A stretch of DNA of 64,000 nucleotides, taken from Rhizobium leguminosarum (GTDB lineage: Bacteria; Pseudomonadota; Alphaproteobacteria; Rhizobiales; Rhizobiaceae). The stretch covers positions 2,258,501-2,322,500 of the forward strand of contig NZ_JAGIOR010000001.1 of assembly GCF_017876795.1 (NCBI RefSeq). The letters run 5' to 3'. Positions 47,439 to 56,221 of the stretch are shown piece after piece. Position 1 is the stretch's first letter, and each line of letters begins with the position of its first letter. The position numbers were made by a program, and so were the translations under genes. A model generated the notes under the pieces. It was given only the letters and a program-made list of their open reading frames with translations, ran no database searches and was not told the DNA's origin.

Positions 47439-48686
47439 ATGATTGATATCGCGGCGATCAAAGCTCGCTTTGAGACGCTTGCGCCTTATCTCGATGAGCG
47501 GGCACGGCGTTTGTTGGCGGCAACCGAGGCTCGCGCGGCGGGCCGGGGTGGAGTGACGGCGGTTTCGGCGGCGACCGGCGTTGCGCGCAGTACGATCGGG
47601 CGCGGTCTTACGGAGTTGCGGACCGCAGATGCACGACTGGAACGCCGGGTTCGGCGGCCGGGCGGCGGCCGCAGGCCAAAGATCGAGACTGAGCCGGGCC
47701 TCTTGGCTGCACTTGAAGAATTGGTTCAATCGGCGATCCGTGGCGATCCTGAAGCAGCATTGTTGTGGGTGAGCAGAAGCCAGCGCCACCTTGCCGGCGC
47801 ATTGGCACAACGCGGCTTTACGGCCAGCCAGAAGTTGGTTGGTCGGCTGCTGCGCAAGCTTGGCTTCAGCCTCCAGGCCAACAAGAAGACCTTGGAGGGG
47901 GCGTCTCATCCTGACCGCGACACCCAGTTCGAACACATCAACGAGAAGATCAAGCAGTTCCAGGCGGCCGGCCAGGCCGCCATTTCGGTCGACACAAAGA
48001 AAAAGGAGCTGGTTGGCGATTTCAAGAACGGCGGGCGTGAGCTGCGTCCCAAAGGCGGCCCCGAACCCGTGCGCGTTCACGACTTCAAGATACCCGAACT
48101 CGGCAAGGTCGCACCTTACGGCGTCTACGACATCACCAACAACTCGGGTTGGGTGAATGTCGGCATCGATCATGACACCGCCGCCTTTGCCGTAGAGAGC
48201 ATTCGACGGTGGTGGAATGTCTTGGGAAAGAGCCGCTATCCTGGTTCAACCGGTCTACTCATTACCGCCGATTGCGGTGGCAGCAACGGGGCCCGTGTGC
48301 GACTGTGGAAGCGCGAGCTTCAATCATTCGCCAATGAAACTGGGTTAGCTATCACGGTCGCTCACCACCCGCCGGGGACCAGCAAATGGAACCGCATAGA
48401 ACACCGGCTATTTGCATTCATCACACAGAATTGGCGCGGCAAGCCCCTCGTCAGTCATGAGGTCATCGTTCAACTGATCGGGGCCACGACGACGGCCAAC
48501 GGGCTCGACGTTCAATGTTGCCTCGACGAAAATGACTATCCCAAGGCCATCAAGATCACCGATGCTGAAATGAATGCAATCAATATTGATCGTGATCCCT
48601 TCCACGGTGAGTGGAACTACACGATTTCGCCCACCTCCGTTGTGTCCGATAGCGCTATCGCCGAGAGTGTTGCCGATGATCGATGA
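47439..48686 (+). CDS. ISAzo13-family DDE transposase
   Basis: This 415-residue transposase belongs to the ISAzo13 (Rhodopirellula-type) family and is apparently intact. The N-terminal helix-turn-helix region reads GGVTAVSAATGVARSTIGRG. The DDE residues lie in AISVDTKKKELVGDFKNGG, LLITADCGGSNGARV and SKWNRIEHRLFAFITQNW. The ends of the insertion sequence could not be fixed: no clear inverted repeat was found by eye around 47240-47430 and 49020-49200. Its stop codon overlaps the next gene by 11 bases. Confidence 0.9.
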   Translation: MIDIAAIKARFETLAPYLDERARRLLAATEARAAGRGGVTAVSAATGVARSTIGRGLTELRTADARLERRVRRPGGGRRPKIETEPGLLAALEELVQSAIRGDPEAALLWVSRSQRHLAGALAQRGFTASQKLVGRLLRKLGFSLQANKKTLEGASHPDRDTQFEHINEKIKQFQAAGQAAISVDTKKKELVGDFKNGGRELRPKGGPEPVRVHDFKIPELGKVAPYGVYDITNNSGWVNVGIDHDTAAFAVESIRRWWNVLGKSRYPGSTGLLITADCGGSNGARVRLWKRELQSFANETGLAITVAHHPPGTSKWNRIEHRLFAFITQNWRGKPLVSHEVIVQLIGATTTANGLDVQCCLDENDYPKAIKITDAEMNAINIDRDPFHGEWNYTISPTSVVSDSAIAESVADDR

Positions 48687-49017
48687 TCCTGAGAAAACCG
48701 ATCACCTTGTTCGTGAACTCGAGGCGTCACTTCCCCTCGAAACGAGGCTGTCTCAAACGCTTAAAATAACGCTGACCAAGCAATCCCCGGATCTCGAGAT
48801 CCCCGATGGTTGCAACGTGACAAGCCTTTTCTACATGGGAGAAGAGGGCGGGATTGTGTGCGCGTTGGACATCGGCGGACCGGAAACCAAAACCCCCTGC
48901 ATCGTCTCCATCACGCATCTCATCTTTAACAAACGGATGCCGCCGTTCCGGCAAATCGACGCCTATCAACGGCACCGTATCAAGAAGCTCAAACAGCAAA
49001 ACGGTCGCAACTACTGA
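48676..49017 (+). CDS. Uncharacterised gene overlapping the ISAzo13 transposase
   Basis: The 113-residue frame starts at ATG 48676, inside the last codons of the transposase (MIDDPEKTDHLVRELEASLP). It ends with a basic tail (YQRHRIKKLKQQNGRNY). It has no signal or membrane segment; the middle (LFYMGEEGGIVCALDIG) looks like a beta sheet. The overlapping start suggests translational coupling, so it may be an accessory protein of the insertion sequence. No family recognised. Confidence 0.55.
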   Translation: MIDDPEKTDHLVRELEASLPLETRLSQTLKITLTKQSPDLEIPDGCNVTSLFYMGEEGGIVCALDIGGPETKTPCIVSITHLIFNKRMPPFRQIDAYQRHRIKKLKQQNGRNY

Positions 49018-49203
49018 CCTTCAATCCGGACATAAGCCAGACACCGGTTTGTCAAAATATGCAGTGCTTATATGGCGTCAGATCCTAAGGCAGGAAAGCG
49101 CCAATTGCGGTCATATAGCTACCGCAATTTCATCAGTTGCGGCAGCGTCCATTAACGACTGAGAATTGCTGGGACAATTCAAAAGAACCAGCATGACATC
49201 CAG

Positions 49204-50138
49204 CTAGTCCCTGGCGGTCCACATGGGAAACGTCTCTCGTTGGTCTCCCGCTCTGACCGCCTCCAGGTAACGCAGCTTCCAAACGTCACCAATGAACGCC
49301 TCCATCGTCGTGGGCAATTTCGGACGATCCTCGTGCTCCCCATGGAACCTTACGATGCCATTATTCAAAGCGTCAGCACTCAGGGTGTCGTCCTGCCATT
49401 TCTCCGGCGTCCCGAACCGCGCCAGAAATTCAGCCTGCACGTCTTTACGGGTTGTCTCGATGTATCGGTACTCCACCGGCCTGCCGATCTCCTTGCCAAT
49501 GATCACGGCCACATCGAGACATCCTCCGAGCCGGCTTCGAGATAGACGCGGTGTCTGCCGGTCGGATTGGTCAGTTCCTTCGCTGCCAGCCATGCGATGT
49601 CATCGGTGGTAACCCAGGGCATCTTCAAATCTGGTTTGCAGAACCAAGCAATTCGACCGTATTTGGCAACCGGCCTCGTCCACATTGCCACGTCGTCCAT
49701 GAACCAGGCGGCGCGCAGGTGGACCAAATTGATATTGCCGAGTTCGTTGAGCTTTTCGTCCAGATCGTGGAAGCACTCGAAATGACCCGTCTTCCCCTTC
49801 ACGTCCGAACCCATGGCCGTCAGGCTTACGGCCAGTTTGACGGAGGATTTTTCGAGCGCATCGACAAAGCGCTGGGCAACAGCGGGGTAGTGGCCCTCAA
49901 TGTTGTTCCAATCGGTCTTCACCATCAGGAACGCGGCATCTGCACCCTGGAAAAATTGGTCAAGGTCTCCCGTTCCCGTGTCAAAGCTTCCCAGGAATGG
50001 CTCTGCGCCGAGCTCGACCAGTGCGTCAAGCGCTGGGCCACCTCTCGATAACGCTCTGACCTGATGCCCGGCGCTCAATAGGGTCCGGGTCAGCTTAGCG
50101 CCAACTCGTCCCGTGGCGCCGACGACAGAAATTCGCAT
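49204..50138 (-). pseudogene. NmrA-like NAD(P)-binding protein, frameshifted
   Basis: ATG 50138 begins MRISVVGATGRVGAKLTRTL, a Rossmann GxxGxxG start of the atypical short-chain dehydrogenase (NmrA) group. This frame continues through WVTTDDIAWLAAKEL to RVYLEAGSEDVSMWP and stops at 49503. The rest of the protein (DVAVIIGKEIGRPVEYRYIE, ending FPMWTARD at 49204) is in another frame. A one- or two-base change near 49520 therefore breaks the gene. It is divergent from the neighbouring AraC gene, the common arrangement for an AraC target. Confidence 0.8.
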
Positions 50139-50212
50139 GACAGTCTCCTTTCGGTGGTTGATCACCCAGTGGTAGACTATTGCAGTCCGTACGAATTTGG
50201 AGATAATGCCAA

Positions 50213-51076
50213 ATGATCTCAAAATCGGGCCAATCCGCAAAATTGCTGCGTTCCTGCTACGACGACTTTGATCCCGACTGGTCAGATCGCCCGGCGTTCG
50301 CTGTCCGACTGGACTTCAGTGACTATGAGGCTGAAGTGCCCCAGCACCAGCATAAGCAAGGGCAGCTCATTTTTGGCTCTGCACGGGGCCGTCACATGCA
50401 GGACCGAGAACGGCATCTGGATTGTCCCACCAGACTGCGGAGTCTGGATACCCGGCGGTATGCCCCACAGCACCCAGGTCACGTCCAACGCACGCCTGTC
50501 CTATCTGTTCGTTCAACCCGAGGCGGCGACGCTGCCGCAGGAGTGCTGCACTCTGTCTGTGTCGCCGATGCTCCGCGAGATTATAGCGCGACGATCAGGA
50601 TGAGACGAGTCTCACCTTGTTTGTCGCCGCGCAGCGAGATGATCCTCCGACTGGCGGATGTACCGGTCAATTATGCTCCGGACGATCATGTTGGTCGTAT
50701 GGTGCGGGTCTTGCTGGATGAACTGGCGCAAATGCCGATACAGGGGCTGGACTTACCCGCGTCCAGCCATCCCAAAATCGCCGCGATCACCGCTGCCCTA
50801 ATGGCGGAGCCGAGCGACCGTCGCACCCTGGTCGATTGGGCGGCACACGTTGCCATGAGTGAGCGATCCTTAAAGCGGCTGATGGTCCAGGAAACGGGAC
50901 TGACCTTCGGCCGATGGCGGCGGCAACTGCATCTGGTCATCGCGTTGCGCGAACTGGCCAGCGGCGCGACGGTCCAGAGGGTATCGAGCGACTTGGGATA
51001 CGAATCCGTTACCGCCTTTATCGTCATGTTCAAGAAGGCATTGGGTACAACGCCAACGCGCTACTTCGCGAGCTGA
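50213..51076 (+). pseudogene. AraC family regulator with two compensating frameshifts
   Basis: The frame is open throughout, but its middle third is not regulator sequence. The cupin start (VPQHQHKQGQLIFGSARG) switches at about 50385 into another frame that carries AVTCRTENGIWIVPPDCGVW and IPGGMPHSTQV up to about 50600. It then returns to the first frame (SPRSEMILRLADVPVNYAPD) and ends with the AraC helix-turn-helix (LVDWAAHVAMSERSLKRLMV, VSSDLGYESVTAFIVMFKKA). Two opposite indels restore the C-terminal frame; the sensor domain would be scrambled. Sequencing error is the alternative. Confidence 0.75.
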
Positions 51077-51459
51077 TTTGCCGAACGGCCAAATTCGGCA
51101 ACGCCGGTCGGCCTTTGCGGTACGTATCATGTCCGCAAAGGGCCGATCCCGGTCTTCCAACCCATTCAAACTATGCCGAGCTTTCAATGTTGGATTACCG
51201 GAAATCTCGGGCTTTAGGGAATGGGCTCGGCATAGTATCGGGCTCGGGATAAGTCCGCGACCTGCACATCGACACCCTGAAAGTGAAGAGCCGGTATTTT
51301 CACTAGGTCGCCCAAGCTGGCATCAGATCCTTGAATTGCGTGCGGGCTTCTTACTAAGCAGACCGGAGCGCTGAGGGGCGTGAGCGCGATCGATGTAGCT
51401 TGAACAAACTCGCGCAAACCCCCACTATCGCTCCGCGTCAGGGGCGATGTGAGGGCGAC
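51077..51459. other. Intergenic space, nothing recognised
   Basis: These 383 bases between the two AraC-type genes contain no frame or repeat I can support. The promoter of the second regulator should be here. Confidence 0.35.
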
Positions 51460-52392
51460 ATGAGGAAACAACGTCAAACTGAACTAGCTGACATCAGTAC
51501 GGTTCGTTCCCATGTCGGGGGCTGGCCGATATCGACGGCTGGAATGTCGAGCACCTCTCGCGGACTGCATTTCGACGTCAGGGACGTGACGCACGGCGTC
51601 GAAATGATAGTGCCAGCCTGTGACCACCACGCCGTCCTCGTCGCGCTCGGATCCTCAAGGCAGTTCCGTTTTCACACGAACGTGGCGTCACGCGAGGTCT
51701 CGTGCCGGGCAGGGGACATTATCGTCGTGCCCTCTGGAAGTCCCGCTAGGTTCGGTGGCGCGGTCCCGCCAATCCTTCGGATTGGAATCGATCCGGAGCA
51801 GCTAAGCGCCAGTTCGTCTCTGACCGCTTCGATCCGAGGCAAGGACGACCATACCGGCTCCATCCTCTATGCGAACGACACTTTTGCCCTCTTCATTGGC
51901 GGCGCGATAATAGAGGAAATGCGAAGGCCGGAAGCGGAATGGCGGGTGGCGCTCCTTCGTCATCTCGCCGAGGCTTTGACGGTACATTTCGTCACGCGGT
52001 ATGGCGTCCATACGGTTTCGGAATACACGGGCGAAATCAGCGATCGCGAGGCCATCCGACGCTTGATCGAGCAGCTTGGGCGGACGACCCGCGACTTCCC
52101 CGACGTGGCCGCGCTGGCAAAGAAGTCAGGCCTAAGCCATTTCCACTTCATTCGCGTGTTTAAGTCCGAAATTGGAATGACACCAGGTCGGTACGTCGAG
52201 CAATGCAAGATGGAACACGTTAAGTCGATGATCGAAATGGCGGACTCGCCGCTGGCGGACATAGCCGAGATGCTCGGATTTGCCGATCAGAGCCATCTGA
52301 CGCGCCGTTTCAAGACGATCGTCGGATGCACGCCCGCTGCCTATGCTCGTGCTCATGGTCGCAGAGCGGCTGCCAGCATAAAGGCTATTTAA
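51460..52392 (+). CDS. AraC family transcription regulator
   Basis: The 310-residue regulator has an N-terminal sensor of the AraC_binding_2-like type (GLHFDVRDVTHGVEMIVPAC, AGDIIVVPSGSPARFGG) and a C-terminal double helix-turn-helix (VAALAKKSGLSHFHFIRVFK, IAEMLGFADQSHLTRRFKTI, VGCTPAAYARAHG). ATG 51460 after GAGGGCGAC is preferred over an in-frame TTG at 51400. It probably controls the two alpha/beta-hydrolase genes that follow in the same direction. Confidence 0.9.
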   Translation: MRKQRQTELADISTVRSHVGGWPISTAGMSSTSRGLHFDVRDVTHGVEMIVPACDHHAVLVALGSSRQFRFHTNVASREVSCRAGDIIVVPSGSPARFGGAVPPILRIGIDPEQLSASSSLTASIRGKDDHTGSILYANDTFALFIGGAIIEEMRRPEAEWRVALLRHLAEALTVHFVTRYGVHTVSEYTGEISDREAIRRLIEQLGRTTRDFPDVAALAKKSGLSHFHFIRVFKSEIGMTPGRYVEQCKMEHVKSMIEMADSPLADIAEMLGFADQSHLTRRFKTIVGCTPAAYARAHGRRAAASIKAI

Positions 52393-52453
52393 TCCCATTT
52401 TCGCAATAATATACTAGTTGACGCGCGATTTTGCCCTGTTTCTGCAGATCTGA

Positions 52454-52469
52454 CATGAGATATCTCGTG
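52454..52469. promoter_or_regulatory. Candidate operator before the hydrolase genes
   Basis: CATGAGATATCTCGTG is a near-perfect 16-base palindrome (one mismatched pair) around GATATC. It lies in the AT-rich 195-base gap between the AraC gene and the first hydrolase, 119 bases before its start. It could be a regulator site; AraC proteins more often use direct repeats, so the link is uncertain. Confidence 0.3.
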
Positions 52470-52587
52470 AAATTTCTACTATTGGCAATTTTCTTCCATT
52501 TTTAGCAAGATTGAGCCATGCGTATCGGCTCCCGACGGATTATAACAAAATCACAACCAGCGAAGAGATGGTGACGGGGAAAGAGCC

Positions 52588-53274
52588 ATGAAACTCAAGA
52601 ACATAGTTCTAGTACATGGCTACTTCCTGGACGGAAGTGCCTGGTCGAAAGTGATACCTCTCCTCGCTGGCCGCGGAGTACATCCGATCGCAGTGCAGTT
52701 GACGTTGAATTCCTTTCGGGAGGACGTTGCGGTCGTGAACAGAGCCATCGAGATGCAGGATGGCCCCGTGATGCTCGTCGGACAGTCCTACGGCGGAGCG
52801 GTCATCACGGAGGCTGGAAACCACGTGAAAGTGGCCGCGCTCGTCTACGTCGCTGGCGCCGCTCCCGACAGCGGGCAGTCGGTCGACGATTGGTGGAGCG
52901 GATACGCCACCGCGGCCGTGGTCGATGAGCTTAGACCCTGGGGAGACGCCCACCTCACACTTTCTCGGGACGGCGTGCGAAAATACCTCGGACAGGACCT
53001 TTCCGTGGAAGAGGCCGATATCGTCTATGCCACGCAGGGACCCTTGGGCACGGCGACGACGGTCGAGAAGATCTCCCATGCCGCGTGGCGCACGAAGCCG
53101 TCCTGGTACCTTGTGACCACGCTCGACCACACGGTTCCGCCGGCGGTGCAGCAGGATTCTGCCGATCGGATGGGCGCCGAGATTATGGTGATACAGGCCA
53201 GCCACCTGCCAATGCTTTCGCGGCCCGACGCGGTCGCGACGTTCATCGACAACGCGGCCGCGTCCTTCGACTGA
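52588..53274 (+). CDS. Alpha/beta hydrolase (first of two)
   Basis: This 228-residue alpha/beta-fold hydrolase is of the small esterase type with the oxyanion motif VLVHGYFLDGSAWSKV, the nucleophile elbow VGQSYGGAVI, and late Asp and His positions in TTLDHTVPPAVQ and IQASHLPMLSRP. The substrate is unknown; relatives include esterases and haloperoxidase-like enzymes. It is followed at 202 bases by a paralogue, and both lie downstream of the AraC regulator. Confidence 0.88.
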   Translation: MKLKNIVLVHGYFLDGSAWSKVIPLLAGRGVHPIAVQLTLNSFREDVAVVNRAIEMQDGPVMLVGQSYGGAVITEAGNHVKVAALVYVAGAAPDSGQSVDDWWSGYATAAVVDELRPWGDAHLTLSRDGVRKYLGQDLSVEEADIVYATQGPLGTATTVEKISHAAWRTKPSWYLVTTLDHTVPPAVQQDSADRMGAEIMVIQASHLPMLSRPDAVATFIDNAAASFD

Positions 53275-53475
53275 TAATTCGGCCAGAGGCTGAAGGCAGA
53301 GGCATAAATCGTCATCCCGTCCTTGCTTCGCCTTGGCGGCGATACGACGGACTGCGTCCGCTTACATTCCAGTTCGACCCAGCGCGTCAGGCTCGGTCAC
53401 AGAAGCTTCGAGAGAAGCCGTTGGCTCGCTTGCCCCCCAACGGAAACATTAACCCAACTAGAAAGGAACATCACA

Positions 53476-54177
53476 ATGACTACCTCTACGAAACCTACCA
53501 TCGTGTTCTGCCATGGAATCTGGGCCGACGGCTCATGCTTCAGCAAGGTCATTCCTGCGCTGCAGGCGGACGGGCACGAGGTCATCGCCGTCCAGTACGG
53601 TCTGGACTCCTACGAGGAAGACATCGCCACGGTCAAACGGACGCTCAATCGTGTCGGAAGCCCGGTGATCCTCGTCGGACATTCCTATGGCGGTGCCACG
53701 ATCACGGCCGCCGGCAACGACGATCGTGTCGTCGGTCTGGTCTTCCTCGCCGCTGTCGCTCCAGACACCGGGGAAACGGTCCAGGATCAGCTCGACAAGT
53801 TTCCGTCGGACATCTTCAACCATGTCGAGGCAGCAGACAACCGCGCCTGGATGCTGCCGAGTGGGGTAGAGTTCTTCGCTGGAGATCTGCCGGAGGCGGA
53901 GCGGAAGCTTGTCTGGGCCACTCACTACGCCCCTGTCGCCGATCTTTTCCATCAGCAGAAGCTCGGCGCCAGCGAGATCGCGTGGAAGTCCAAGCCGAGC
54001 TGGTACGTGCTCGCAACGCAGGACCACACGGTTCATCCTGATCTTCAGCGCTGGGTGTCCAAGCGTATGAACGCAACGGTGACCGAAGTGGAGAGTAGCC
54101 ACGTGCCGATGCTTTCCCAGCCCGACGTGGTCATCGACGTGATCCGGAAGGCTGCGGCAGCGATCCAGAGCCGCTGA
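53476..54177 (+). CDS. Alpha/beta hydrolase (second of two)
   Basis: The 233-residue paralogue of the preceding gene has TIVFCHGIWADGSCFSKVIP, nucleophile elbow VGHSYGGATI, Asp in ATQDHTVHPDLQ and His in VESSHVPMLSQP. ATG 53476 after AAAGGAAC is the natural start; a longer frame from 53323 is not hydrolase-like. The sequence difference from the first copy is large, so the duplication is old or the two were acquired together. Confidence 0.9.
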   Translation: MTTSTKPTIVFCHGIWADGSCFSKVIPALQADGHEVIAVQYGLDSYEEDIATVKRTLNRVGSPVILVGHSYGGATITAAGNDDRVVGLVFLAAVAPDTGETVQDQLDKFPSDIFNHVEAADNRAWMLPSGVEFFAGDLPEAERKLVWATHYAPVADLFHQQKLGASEIAWKSKPSWYVLATQDHTVHPDLQRWVSKRMNATVTEVESSHVPMLSQPDVVIDVIRKAAAAIQSR

Positions 54178-54210
54178 CCGGTTCGATCCTGTTCTACATT
54201 AAAGAGTTAG

Positions 54211-54256
54211 AACATGATGTCGCCCGAAAACGCTCACACTTTTCGGCATCATGCAC
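54211..54256. repeat. Rhizobial palindromic repeat (copy 2)
   Basis: CATGATGTCGCCCGAAAACG, then CTCACACTTTTCGGCATCATG, shows the same nested arms (CATGATG/CATCATG and CCGAAAA/TTTTCGG) and central CTCACA as copy 1 at 31083. It lies between the second hydrolase and the RidA gene. Confidence 0.7.
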
Positions 54257-54278
54257 TGGAGAGGCCGTCGCAAGACCG

Positions 54279-54325
54279 CCTTGAACCCGTTCCGATCGGC
54301 GACGTCGATCGGAACGGGTTCAAGG
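54279..54325. repeat. Perfect 20-base inverted repeat before RidA
   Basis: Arms at 54279-54298 (CCTTGAACCCGTTCCGATCG) and 54306-54325 are perfect complements around a 7-base loop GCGACGT. The hairpin would be very stable and ends 21 bases before the RidA start, in its leader. CATTTAAATT follows, which is not a clean U-tract, so a terminator is possible but not certain. Confidence 0.7.
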
Positions 54326-54346
54326 CATTTAAATTAAGGACGCATC

Positions 54347-54730
54347 ATGCAGATACGACACAACCCGGCCAGCCGCGAGCCCGCCACATATACGCATGGC
54401 ATCGAGGTTATCGGAGAGGGTCGAACTCTCTACATCAGCGGGCAGATTGGGATCGACGCCGACGGCAACATTCCGAAAGGTATCGAAGCCCAATCGAACG
54501 CGGTCTTCGACAATCTGAAAGCGGTTCTACACGAGGCTGGCATGACCTCCGAGCACTTGGTCAAAACAACGGTGTTCTTGACCGATCGCGACTGTTTCCG
54601 GACATTCGCCGCCGTTCGACAAGCTCATCTCGGGTCCGCCAAGCCTGCGTCCACATTGGTGATCGTGTCGGGGCTGGTGCATCCGGACCTCCTCCTCGAA
54701 GTCGAGGCTATCGCCATAGCGAATCCTTGA
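54347..54730 (+). CDS. RidA family protein (enamine/imine deaminase)
   Basis: This is a 127-residue RidA/YjgF-type protein, a trimeric enzyme that hydrolyses reactive enamines or imines. It has YTHGIEVIGEGRTLYISGQI, the central AVFDNLKAVLHEAGMTSEHL and the C-terminal VSGLVHPDLLLEVEAIAIAN, where the family usually has the active-site Arg nearby (ARPASTLVxV); here the equivalent is AKPASTLVIV, with Lys in place of Arg. This may mark a member without classical deaminase activity. It may be co-expressed with the hydrolases despite the hairpin. Confidence 0.85.
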   Translation: MQIRHNPASREPATYTHGIEVIGEGRTLYISGQIGIDADGNIPKGIEAQSNAVFDNLKAVLHEAGMTSEHLVKTTVFLTDRDCFRTFAAVRQAHLGSAKPASTLVIVSGLVHPDLLLEVEAIAIANP

Positions 54731-54945
54731 TCTCCCGTCTGGGGGCATCTGTTATCTGCGGCTGGCCATCGACAAGTAGTCGGTATAGCCCACGGCCTGC
54801 CCGGACCCACTTCCAAAGCGCGGAACTTCCACCTTCCCAAGTCGAGCGTCCTGCCGCCCGTGACAGATCCGACGCATTCGAGGAACCACGAGGCCAATCG
54901 GTTGTTGTTTGGGCAGATCTGGCACGAAGAGGGACGGCAACAGCC

Positions 54946-55579
54946 TCACCTCAGCAGGCCGTCGATATCGAACTCTTCCCAGCCACGCAACTCTGCGGCT
55001 GCAACATCAGACTGCCCTTTGGACTTGCTCGGCGCCTTGGCCGCCTTCTTCAGCGAACGGGTCAGCTTCGCTCTGTATGCAGCCCGCCGCCTGTTCTCCG
55101 CCCTTGCGGCAACGTCCTCCTCGCGCCATTCCTCGACCACGGCTCGGTCGAGCAGGTCTTCCACGATACGGGGATCGAAGACATGGAAGGTGATCTGTCT
55201 CGCACGACCGCTCAGCCTCACCGTGCGTGTTCCCGCGCTCGGAAGACGGCCGTCCTTCAGCCAGCGATGCCGTTTCGTTTGCAGAAATGCCAAGGATGTC
55301 CTGAATTTCTCGCGGAATGACCGGCAGGCTCTCGATACCGTCCAGCGCATTGGTGACGGTGTCGGTCGTCAAGGCGAACTCGTCCTCGCAGTCTTCCGCC
55401 ATTCCCAGGGTCAGCGCCATGCCATTCACATCGAGCGATTTCCGTACTTCTGAAGGCAGACCAGCTCTGACTTCCAACAGAATGCCTTTGGCACGGACGT
55501 TGGATCCGAACGTAGCCGCAGGCGATAGCGTCCACGTCTCGACCAGTGCGGGAGCGCCGATGATTTTCTGTTTTGGCAT
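54946..55579 (-). pseudogene. Frameshifted uncharacterised gene
   Basis: On the minus strand a frame from 55579 (MPKQKIIGAPALVETWTLSP) runs to about 55270 (IQDILGISANET). The protein-like sequence then continues in another frame (HRWLKDGRLPSAGTRTVRLS, VEDLLDRAVVEEWREEDVAA, AELRGWEEFDIDGLLR) to 54946. The protein would be about 210 residues, with a helix-turn-helix-like middle and a basic C-terminal helix (YRAKLTRSLKKAAKAPSK). No family named. It is a broken gene at the right side of the accessory patch. Confidence 0.6.
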
Positions 55580-55999
55580 CTGGCCTAGATGGGTTTGACA
55601 CCGTTCTTGGTCAACAACGAGGAATGGCCTTCGTTCCGAAGGCGACGAACGCAGTTCAAAGCTTTACCTGCCGGGTTCATCCGACACAGCGCAATAAAAA
55701 AGGCCGGGGCGAAATCGCACCGACCTTCTCAATATCGTTCATCACACCAGTGCCAGTACATCCGTGGTCAAGGGTAGGGGAACGACTTCGGCTATCGCGA
55801 ACGCTCTCGTGGAGCACTCACCAGCAATGCCGATGCAGGATACGTAGCCGTTGATTGTGTTCGTTTCAAGTCCACAGCGAGAAGTTCGGTGAAACTAGGC
55901 GTCGATGTGCTCGGCGGTGATCTTGCCGAGTGGGAGCGGACTTCCGGCCCTGCATCCCAGGCTCGCTCTTCATCGCCGCGTAGAGCCGGTCGAGAAAAA
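55580..55999. other. Intergenic space, nothing recognised
   Basis: These 420 bases lie between the frameshifted gene and the tRNA fragment. Short frames exist on both strands but none has family character. It may hold the original downstream flank of the tRNA gene or further decayed material. Confidence 0.35.
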
Positions 56000-56049
56000 T
56001 GGTGGGCCCGGAGGGACTCGAACCCCCAACCAAGCGGTTATGAGCCGCT
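56000..56049 (-). tRNA. 3' fragment of a CAU-anticodon tRNA (attL)
   Basis: On the minus strand the sequence holds the anticodon arm AGCGG-CTCATAA-CCGCT, variable loop TGGTT, T arm GGGGG-TTCGAGT-CCCTC, acceptor strand CGGGCCC, then ACCA. The 5' acceptor strand and D arm are absent; beyond 56049 the sequence is unrelated. It is therefore not a functional tRNA but the duplicated 3' part left by integration. The anticodon CAU means elongator Met or lysidine-modified Ile. The intact tRNA should be reconstituted at the far right end, outside the window. Confidence 0.8.
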
Positions 56050-56053
56050 AAAA

Positions 56054-56206
56054 TGTAGCCCGGATGAGACCTAGTTCGCCTGTTGTCACCTGTCAACAAC
56101 CCTATGATTTTGTTGTCACTTGTCAACTTTTTGGTCCAATGCGGTCCTATTGCGTTTCACCGAAACGCCGCTTATGTTGTAGCCCACACGTAGCACAATG
56201 TAGCCC
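56054..56206. promoter_or_regulatory. Repeated sites between attL and integrase
   Basis: Two palindromic sites of the form GTTGNCANNTGNCAAC lie at 56082-56097 and 56112-56127, 30 bases centre to centre (about three helical turns). Three direct repeats TGTAGCCC lie at 56054-56061, 56178-56185 and 56199-56206. One set is likely integrase arm sites and the other a regulator operator; which is which cannot be told from sequence. Confidence 0.6.
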
Positions 56207-56221
56207 ACGGGAACGCGGACC

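Noticed and set aside
56000..56049. Functional tRNA gene
   Set aside because: The D arm and 5' acceptor strand are absent; only the 3' part is present, as expected for an att duplication.
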